Shown: positions 12,764 to 17,324 of the stretch, in pieces | Numbering within the stretch: the first letter of the stretch is position 1 | Layout: the number at the start of each line of letters is the position of its first letter | NCBI GenBank assembly: GCA_947629295.1 | Contig: CANRDH010000017.1 | Location: 1-17,324, forward strand | DNA length: 17,324 nt | Direction of reading: 5' to 3' | Source: an uncultured Clostridia bacterium | Lineage (GTDB): Bacteria; Bacillota; Clostridia; Oscillospirales; Acutalibacteraceae | Translations under genes and position numbers: made by a program | The notes under the pieces: model-generated | Seen by the model: the letters and a program-made list of their open reading frames with translations, nothing else | Told to the model about the DNA's origin: nothing | Database searches by the model: none

Positions 12764-14380
12764 ATGGATAATTTCAGTCTTCTTTATCCGCAGGATAAAA
12801 CCCCGTCGTCAGCATTGTTGACAGACGAGACGTGCAATGATCTTTCTCTTGAATATATCTGTGAGCATATAACCGAAAGCGAATATGAGCGGAATATAAT
12901 TAAAAAAATGATGGTAAAGCTCGAAAGCGACCCGGAAATAATACGTTACCGTTGTGATATATTTGAGGATATATTAAAATTCCCGACGCTCCGCAACAAA
13001 ATAAAGGACCTTTTAGAGCAGCTTAATTACCTCAAAGATCTCGAAAGATCCGTCAAGGATAATACAGCCGCCCCAATCTGGCAGCTTGTAAACCGTCTTC
13101 AGGAGCTTGATGTTTATGTAAACTGTATCACGGGTATTAACCAAAGTCTTACGGAAAATGATATAAAATCCGAAGGTCTTAAACAGATGAAGGAATATGT
13201 CAGCTCCGTGTACAATGAAAGCGGATTTGAGCATCTTAATGATGATATAAAGGAGCTTATGGGGGAGATCGGACAGATAAGAAGCGTTTCTCTCGGCGTC
13301 AATCTTGACAATCATATGCGTCCTGTGGAGGTCGGCATAGTTTCAATTAACGACACAACATTTTCACGTCCCGGTCTTCTTAACAAATTCCTTGATTTTG
13401 CATCTAAAAAGAGCGAAATACACGGCGGTACATCCTTTGACGGAATGACAAAAATCCACACGGTCGGCAAGGTTGCGGGAGAGGACCCTCTAATGAACAC
13501 ACTGAGCAGGGCTGTTACGGATATGCTTGGCTCCATTGTCAAACAGTTAAAGAGCAAGCTTTCAAGATATGTAAATATAAGCGGATACAGTCTTACAAAG
13601 CTCATACCTGAATTCATTTTCTATATACGCTGGGCAGAATACTGTGATAAGCTTATGTCATTGGGTCAGCCTATGTGCAAACCCGAAATTCTTGATATTG
13701 AAAGGCGTGAGTTGAGCGCAAAGGGTATATATAACCTCAAGCTCGGTATTCAGCTCGAAAAGAATAAAAAAATTGATATCATAAGAAATGATATCGACTT
13801 CAATCCGGAGCATGGAATTTATATTATGACAGGCCCAAACCGCGGCGGAAAGACAACCTTTACACAAGCGGTCGGAATACTTTTCCTGCTTGCACAGCAC
13901 GGTATTTTTGTACCTGCAGAATCCGCTTCTCTCTCGCCTGTGGATAACATATATACACACTTCCCCGCCGACGAAAATCAGACTGTAAATCTCGGAAGAC
14001 TGGGTGAAGAATCGAAGCGGCTGAGCGAAATTTTCTCTGCGGCGACAAACAAGAGTCTTCTCCTGTTCAATGAATCTCTTGCGACAACCTCATTTGCAGA
14101 GGGATTATACATAGCGAAAGATGTTGTAAAGGCTTTACGGTATCTCGGAGCAAGAACAATATTTAATACACATATGCATGAGCTTGCAATGGAGCTTGAT
14201 ACTATGAACTCACTTGAGGGTGATATAAAAGTAGCAAGTCTTATAACGGGAATACATGACGGGGAGCGCTCGTACAAGGTATTCCTTGCCCCGCCTGAGG
14301 GTGTGAGCTACGCTAAGGACATAGCGGAAAAATACGGCGTAACATTCGACCAGCTTAAGAGATCCATTCAAAAGAGTTGA
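12764..14380 (+). CDS. MutS-family ATPase (MutS-like, non-canonical)
   Basis: This 538-residue protein has a helical N-terminal part (residues 1-330, lever/clamp-like) and a C-terminal MutS-type ABC ATPase. It lacks the mismatch-binding domain of MutS1. Walker A is TGPNRGGKTTFTQAVG (356-371). Walker B/signature reads LLLFNESLATTSFAEG (Asn436-Glu437), where canonical MutS has DEIGRGTST. The switch histidine region is FNTHMHELA. Asn before the catalytic Glu is, as I recall, shared by a subgroup of stand-alone MutS-related proteins in Clostridia. ATP binding and hydrolysis by Glu437 therefore still seem possible. The target, whether a branched or damaged DNA, is unknown. The ATG at 12764 has no good Shine-Dalgarno sequence; AAAGGA lies ~40 nt upstream, so the 5' end may be altered or coupled to the HTH gene. 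The frame stays open upstream to 12671. Confidence 0.8.
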   Translation: MDNFSLLYPQDKTPSSALLTDETCNDLSLEYICEHITESEYERNIIKKMMVKLESDPEIIRYRCDIFEDILKFPTLRNKIKDLLEQLNYLKDLERSVKDNTAAPIWQLVNRLQELDVYVNCITGINQSLTENDIKSEGLKQMKEYVSSVYNESGFEHLNDDIKELMGEIGQIRSVSLGVNLDNHMRPVEVGIVSINDTTFSRPGLLNKFLDFASKKSEIHGGTSFDGMTKIHTVGKVAGEDPLMNTLSRAVTDMLGSIVKQLKSKLSRYVNISGYSLTKLIPEFIFYIRWAEYCDKLMSLGQPMCKPEILDIERRELSAKGIYNLKLGIQLEKNKKIDIIRNDIDFNPEHGIYIMTGPNRGGKTTFTQAVGILFLLAQHGIFVPAESASLSPVDNIYTHFPADENQTVNLGRLGEESKRLSEIFSAATNKSLLLFNESLATTSFAEGLYIAKDVVKALRYLGARTIFNTHMHELAMELDTMNSLEGDIKVASLITGIHDGERSYKVFLAPPEGVSYAKDIAEKYGVTFDQLKRSIQKS

Positions 14381-14396
14381 CTCCATATATCAGCTA

Positions 14397-14438
14397 AAAG
14401 CCGTCGGCGGAAATATCCCACCGGCGGCTCTTATTTTT
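14397..14438 (+). terminator. Bidirectional terminator between the MutS-like gene and ogg
   Basis: AGCCGTCGG (14399-14407) pairs with CCGGCGGCT (14421-14429), nine pairs with one wobble. Rightward it is followed by CTTATTTTT and leftward by TTTT. It serves the plus-strand MutS-like gene, which ends 17 nt before, and probably the convergent ogg gene. The remaining gap (14439-14552) shows only a small CCGG-TTCA-CCGG hairpin. Confidence 0.85.
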
Positions 14439-14552
14439 GTCCTATAAAACACTGTGTCTAAATATGCCAACACCGGTACAACAGGGTATTGTCATCAACA
14501 TATTATGTAATCACATGGGACATCTCCGTAGTTCAACAAGCCGGTTCACCGG

Positions 14553-15389
14553 TTATATTTCGACATTTTCAGGGTTAAGCCTGATGAAATGAAATATATA
14601 CTGTTGGGCGACTCCGGCATATCTTCCCAGACCGTCAACGCTTACCCCGCTGAAAAGCGTTGAAAGAGCCTTTTTCATCCATACGTCTATCGGAAACGCG
14701 TCAAGCCTGTGCAGACCGTACAGAAGAGTACATTCCGCAACCTTTGGTCCCACTCCTTTTATTTTCATGAGCTGCGTTCTGCATTGGTCTATGGGCGCAG
14801 AATACATATCCTCAAGTATGACCTCACCGCTTGATACTTTCTTAGCGGCGTCCGATATATACGCAGCCCTGAATCCCGCTCTGAGGGGAGCGAGTTCTTC
14901 CACGCTGCATTGAGCTATCCTGTCAGCCGAAGGAAACGAATAGCCATATTCTCCCTTTTCGCCAAAGCCCTCGCAAAGTCTTGTAACTATTCCCTTTATT
15001 CTGGGAATATTATTATTCTGCGATATTATGAAAGAGCATAATGCCTCCCAAGGCTCCTGGGAAAGTATGCGTATCCCGTCTATACTGTCAAGCGCACATA
15101 TGAGTCTTGGGCAAAGCTCGGATATCTCTTTTCTTATCCCGTTATAATCATTATCAAAATCAAAATACACTTTCCATATATTCAAAAAATCTTCCTCACT
15201 GCAGCCCTCAATAATAATTCTGTCTTTGCTGTTTATAACACGGGCATATTTTCCTCTTACAATTCCCGAATACGAGCCGTCGTCATTCTCCGTCCAACGA
15301 AAGCATTGTCCGCAGTCAAAGGTATTTTTAAGATTAAACGCATCATCAAGTTTTATTTCTATTCCGCGTCTGGTAGATTTATATTCCAT
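14553..15389 (-). CDS. ogg: 8-oxoguanine DNA glycosylase (OGG1-type)
   Basis: This bifunctional base-excision repair enzyme removes 8-oxoguanine and nicks at the abasic site. The 278-residue protein has the OGG1 N-terminal domain (FDCGQCFRW, 24-32) and the HhH-GPD core. Core motifs are SFIISQNNNIPRIKGIVTRL (119-138), the helix-hairpin-helix LMKIKGVGPKVAEC with Schiff-base Lys216, and DAFPIDVWMKKAL with catalytic Asp235. This OGG1-like, rather than AGOG or Nth, layout is common in Clostridia. AGGTGAGG lies ~10 nt before ATG. It has its own strong promoter and is monocistronic, convergent with the MutS-like gene. Both may act on DNA damage, but nothing in the sequence links their control. Confidence 0.93.
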   Translation of the reverse strand: MEYKSTRRGIEIKLDDAFNLKNTFDCGQCFRWTENDDGSYSGIVRGKYARVINSKDRIIIEGCSEEDFLNIWKVYFDFDNDYNGIRKEISELCPRLICALDSIDGIRILSQEPWEALCSFIISQNNNIPRIKGIVTRLCEGFGEKGEYGYSFPSADRIAQCSVEELAPLRAGFRAAYISDAAKKVSSGEVILEDMYSAPIDQCRTQLMKIKGVGPKVAECTLLYGLHRLDAFPIDVWMKKALSTLFSGVSVDGLGRYAGVAQQYIFHFIRLNPENVEI

Positions 15390-15465
15390 AACAGCATTAC
15401 CTCACCTGTTTTATTATTACAATATTAAACATTTTCTCTATAAAACACACTTCAAGTTCAAATAC

Positions 15466-15494
15466 ATTTTATACTTTGTATTATAATTTGTCAA
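15466..15494 (-). promoter_or_regulatory. sigma-A promoter of ogg
   Basis: Perfect TTGACA (15489-15494) and TAAAAT (15466-15471) on the minus strand, 17 bp apart. The leader to the ogg ATG is about 70 nt. Nothing else was recognised in the ogg-M50 gap besides this promoter and a weak hairpin. Confidence 0.75.
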
Positions 15495-15544
15495 TATGCG
15501 CGAAAAGGTGTTACAAATGATCGGGAAATAATATTCTTTACAAT

Positions 15545-15574
15545 ATAAAAAATAATTCCCATCAAAATAGGGAC
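15545..15574 (-). terminator. Weak terminator after the M50 gene
   Basis: Minus-strand TCCC-TATTTTGAT-GGGA is followed by ATTATTTTTT. The stem is only four pairs, so the call is tentative. A second hairpin, AGGATT-AATGC-AATCCT, overlaps the M50 stop codon but lacks a T-run. Confidence 0.35.
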
Positions 15575-15591
15575 ATCTCTTTAGGATTGCA

Positions 15592-16242
15592 TTAATCCTC
15601 ATATTTATCACGTTTACTATGCATTTCGGAAAAAATATCTCCGCTTTTTCTTATAAGAATAAGTGCCATAAGATATATTGCCGTAAGCAGAAGTGTAAAA
15701 TTATATTTTGATTTGAGCAGAACCAGAAATCCGAGACAGCCGATTGGAATAAGTATTATAAATGAAATAACATCAAGCACCGACATGGCACGTTTTATAT
15801 CCATTTTTTCACATAAAAGCAAAAATACCGCCTGACCCCCGTCAAGCGAATCCACAGGAAGACTGTTGAATACCGCCAATGTTAAATTTGCCGCAAGCAG
15901 GTTCTCAAAAAAGGCGCAAGGAAAAAACTTATTCAGCGCATAGGACAGAATCGCAGCTGCGATATTGACTGTCACCCCTGCAAGAATAACCACAAGCTCC
16001 TTTTTAAGCCCTCTGAGCTGTTTATTTCTGTCTATTATTGCAATATCAAAAAGGGTAAGCTTTATTTTTTTCGGAAAAGATCCGTACCTCCGCAGTGCCA
16101 AAATGTGCCCTGCCTCATGCATAATCGCGGCGATGAAGCATATCGTAACAGACATCGAGCTGTCGCATATTATAACCGCCGTCATTGCCGCGGCAAGAGG
16201 AAAGCTTAATTCAACGGTAAGATTTCCTATTTTTATATGCAT
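15592..16242 (-). CDS. spoIVFB: M50 site-2 protease, SpoIVFB-like
   Basis: This 216-residue polytopic intramembrane zinc protease has helices near residues 12-50, 82-104, 112-130 and two more at 155-200. The active site is complete: AAIMHEAGHILALRRYG (His42, Glu43, His46) and NSLPVDSLDGGQ (Asn126, Asp134), the third ligand block. There is no C-terminal CBS domain, which B. subtilis SpoIVFB has, nor a PDZ domain, so it is a minimal form. It follows the LytM membrane protein by 6 nt, matching the spoIVFA-spoIVFB arrangement in which the first protein holds the protease and the second cleaves pro-sigma-K. No ideal ribosome site is seen: GGAG is 14 nt away at the end of the upstream gene, so translation is probably coupled. 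The spo name rests on context and could be wrong in a non-sporulating species. Confidence 0.8.
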   Translation of the reverse strand: MHIKIGNLTVELSFPLAAAMTAVIICDSSMSVTICFIAAIMHEAGHILALRRYGSFPKKIKLTLFDIAIIDRNKQLRGLKKELVVILAGVTVNIAAAILSYALNKFFPCAFFENLLAANLTLAVFNSLPVDSLDGGQAVFLLLCEKMDIKRAMSVLDVISFIILIPIGCLGFLVLLKSKYNFTLLLTAIYLMALILIRKSGDIFSEMHSKRDKYED

Positions 16243-16248
16243 AGAGCG

Positions 16249-17001
16249 TCACTCAACTCCTGCCGTCGGATAGCTGAGAAGCTTTGACGGGTCAATATTT
16301 TTTCCGTCAACAAGTACTTCAAAATGAAGATGATTGCCGTCCGCATCACCTGTTGCTCCCACAAGGGCTATCTTATCTCCCGCCTTGAGCTTATCTCCTT
16401 TTTTTACAAGAAGCTTGGAGCAATGAGCATAAAGCGTCTTGACATTATCGTTATGAGAAATTACTACATAATTGCCATAAGTCGAATCTTCCTGAGAGAT
16501 TACAACCGTTCCTTCAAATGCGGCATAAATTTCCGTTCCCTTATCTGCCCCGAGGTCTATACCCTTGTGGTTTTGCTCCTCACCGTTAAGTTCTCTTGAA
16601 CCGAAGCCCGAAGTAATTACCGCTTCCTTCAGCGGCTCAGTTATATTCTTTTTAAGTTTTTCCGTTATATCTTCATTCTCCCTTATTTCAATATCAGGCG
16701 TAGGTGTACTGGTTTCCTTAAGCTTTATATTATCGGTATAAGGCACGGTGCCATCTGCCGTATTAATAAAAATCGAATTATTGTAATTATCATAAAACCA
16801 TGTACCTATCTGACTGTGCAGCGTTCCGCCGATAAGCTTTATTACAAATGCCGCAATTACTATAACAGCACTCACAATAAGCTGAATTATAATCAGCAGC
16901 ATACCGTTTCCACGAACAGAAGGCTTTTCTGCTTCCTCTCCTCTGTAATCATCGGATTGATTTTCCTCTGTTTCCTGCATTTCCTCATCGGTATATTCCA
17001 T
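16249..17001 (-). CDS. spoIVFA: Membrane-anchored M23/LytM peptidase, SpoIVFA-like
   Basis: This 250-residue protein has an acidic cytoplasmic N-terminus (1-30), one membrane helix (~34-57), a linker rich in Thr/Glu/Lys (60-125), and a C-terminal LytM domain (128-245). Zinc ligands are visible: His145 and Asp149 in NHKGIDLG, His226 in GNHLHFEV, with His192 in TLYAHCS. All LytM ligands are kept, so it could be an active endopeptidase rather than a purely structural factor. Paired with an M50 protease it best fits SpoIVFA, which holds SpoIVFB inactive until signalled; a SpoIIQ-like or cell-wall role is the alternative. GGGGGA stands 7 nt before ATG. The upstream 60 bp hold both a sigma-A-like and a sigma-E-like promoter candidate. 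Confidence 0.78.
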   Translation of the reverse strand: MEYTDEEMQETEENQSDDYRGEEAEKPSVRGNGMLLIIIQLIVSAVIVIAAFVIKLIGGTLHSQIGTWFYDNYNNSIFINTADGTVPYTDNIKLKETSTPTPDIEIRENEDITEKLKKNITEPLKEAVITSGFGSRELNGEEQNHKGIDLGADKGTEIYAAFEGTVVISQEDSTYGNYVVISHNDNVKTLYAHCSKLLVKKGDKLKAGDKIALVGATGDADGNHLHFEVLVDGKNIDPSKLLSYPTAGVE

Positions 17002-17028
17002 TACAATTCCCCCATTCCCTTTTGTAAT

Positions 17029-17058
17029 GTATATGCCGTATTATATAAAAAATATCCC
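17029..17058 (-). promoter_or_regulatory. Candidate promoter(s) of the LytM-M50 pair
   Basis: The minus strand contains TATAAT (17040-17045) without a good -35 at 17 bp (a T-run from the previous terminator occupies it). The same stretch reads ATATT, 15 bp, CATATACAT, which resembles the sporulation sigma-E pattern (ATATT ... CATACAnT). With spoIVFA/FB-like genes downstream, sigma-E control is attractive but not proven. Confidence 0.3.
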
Positions 17059-17062
17059 TTAC

Positions 17063-17100
17063 AAAAAACAGATATGACCCCGAAGCATCACCGGAGTCAT
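17063..17100 (-). terminator. Terminator after the small six-cysteine protein gene
   Basis: Minus-strand ATGACTCCG pairs with CGGGGTCAT (nine pairs, one wobble; plus-strand arms 17074-17082 and 17092-17100). The loop is 9 nt, and TTTTTT begins five nt after the stem. It begins 8 nt after the stop codon of the small gene. Confidence 0.7.
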
Positions 17101-17108
17101 TCTTGAAT

Positions 17109-17324
17109 TTATGTATATAAATTATAGCCCTGTTTATATTGACCACATATTTTACATCCGAAACAGGATAACAAAGAATTACATTTTCTGCACCGAGGGA
17201 AACCGCATTTTACAGGATCCTCTGCCTCAGCACCTTTAAACCACCGATCTCTTTCATCTTCCCTGATTTTATCCTCTGTCATAAGCATAACAAGTCTTTT
17301 GAACCGATCCAAAATATAAATAAT
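17109..17324 (-). CDS. Small six-cysteine protein of unknown family (5' end unresolved)
   Basis: The frame is open to the right edge, so the start may lie outside. Inside the window a TTG (17312) and ATGs (17288, 17282) are available, but none has a ribosome site. The visible C-terminal part has a charged helix (MTEDKIREDERDRWF), then a compact cluster with the spacing CX4CX2CX5CX2CX2C (CGFPRCRKC, CFGCKICG), and ends GYNLYT. This looks like a small metal-binding (zinc or iron-sulfur) knuckle protein, and no family was recognised. It has its own terminator. Because of its size and cysteine count it should also be compared with modified peptide precursors, although it lacks an obvious leader and no maturase is visible. 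Confidence 0.55.
   Translation of the reverse strand: MIYILDRFKRLVMLMTEDKIREDERDRWFKGAEAEDPVKCGFPRCRKCNSLLSCFGCKICGQYKQGYNLYT

Noticed and set aside
1..17324. CRISPR arrays, tRNA/rRNA genes, transposases, T-box or other riboswitches
   Set aside because: No regularly spaced repeats, cloverleaf, transposase motifs or known riboswitch core were seen; tgt and aroQ leaders are too short to hold one.

Overview
The window looks like a chromosomal housekeeping stretch from a low-to-mid GC Gram-positive bacterium of class Clostridia, probably a gut Oscillospirales/Ruminococcus-like lineage. The evidence is the order dgt-dnaG-rpoD, a SCIFF six-cysteine peptide next to yajC and tgt, strong AGGAGG-type ribosome sites, TTGACA/TATAAT-type promoters, and a SpoIVFA/SpoIVFB-like LytM + M50 pair. 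The genus is an inference. No tRNA, rRNA, CRISPR array, insertion sequence or prophage was found. Nearly everything lies on the minus strand; only a broken XRE regulator and a MutS-like ATPase are on the plus strand.

Left part (about 1-3080, minus). A gene with a C-terminal DUF2185/Imm33-like domain and tgt share a promoter placed just after the pepP stop codon. yajC has its own extended -10 promoter. A small four-helix membrane protein (TIGR04086-like) follows, then the SCIFF peptide gene, cut by the left edge, with its own promoter. Its radical SAM maturase is expected just outside the window.

Middle-left (3086-5862, minus). rpsU (S21, 58 aa) has a consensus promoter and a strong terminator. 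Thirty nucleotides beyond the terminator begins a tightly packed series: yqeG (TTG start), a DUF6572 protein, aroQ and an M24 Xaa-Pro peptidase.

Centre (5977-12263, minus). This is a macromolecular-synthesis operon, dgt - dnaG - rpoD copy 2 - sigma-like gene - rpoD copy 1. The two rpoD products keep all promoter-contacting residues. The protein encoded between them has the same region layout and keeps core-RNA-polymerase-binding regions 1.2/2.1/2.2 and 4.1. It has lost the tryptophan pair and glutamine of the -10 reader, the region 3.2 finger and the -35 reading arginine. An intact 362-codon sigma-shaped protein that should bind polymerase but not read a normal promoter, held between two functional primary sigmas, is the best candidate here for an undescribed system.

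Right part (12436-17324). A plus-strand promoter reads a truncated helix-turn-helix gene and a 538-aa MutS-family ATPase, ending in a bidirectional terminator that also faces the convergent ogg (8-oxoguanine glycosylase) gene. Then, on the minus strand, come an M23/LytM membrane protein and an M50 site-2 protease, and finally a small six-cysteine protein running off the right edge.
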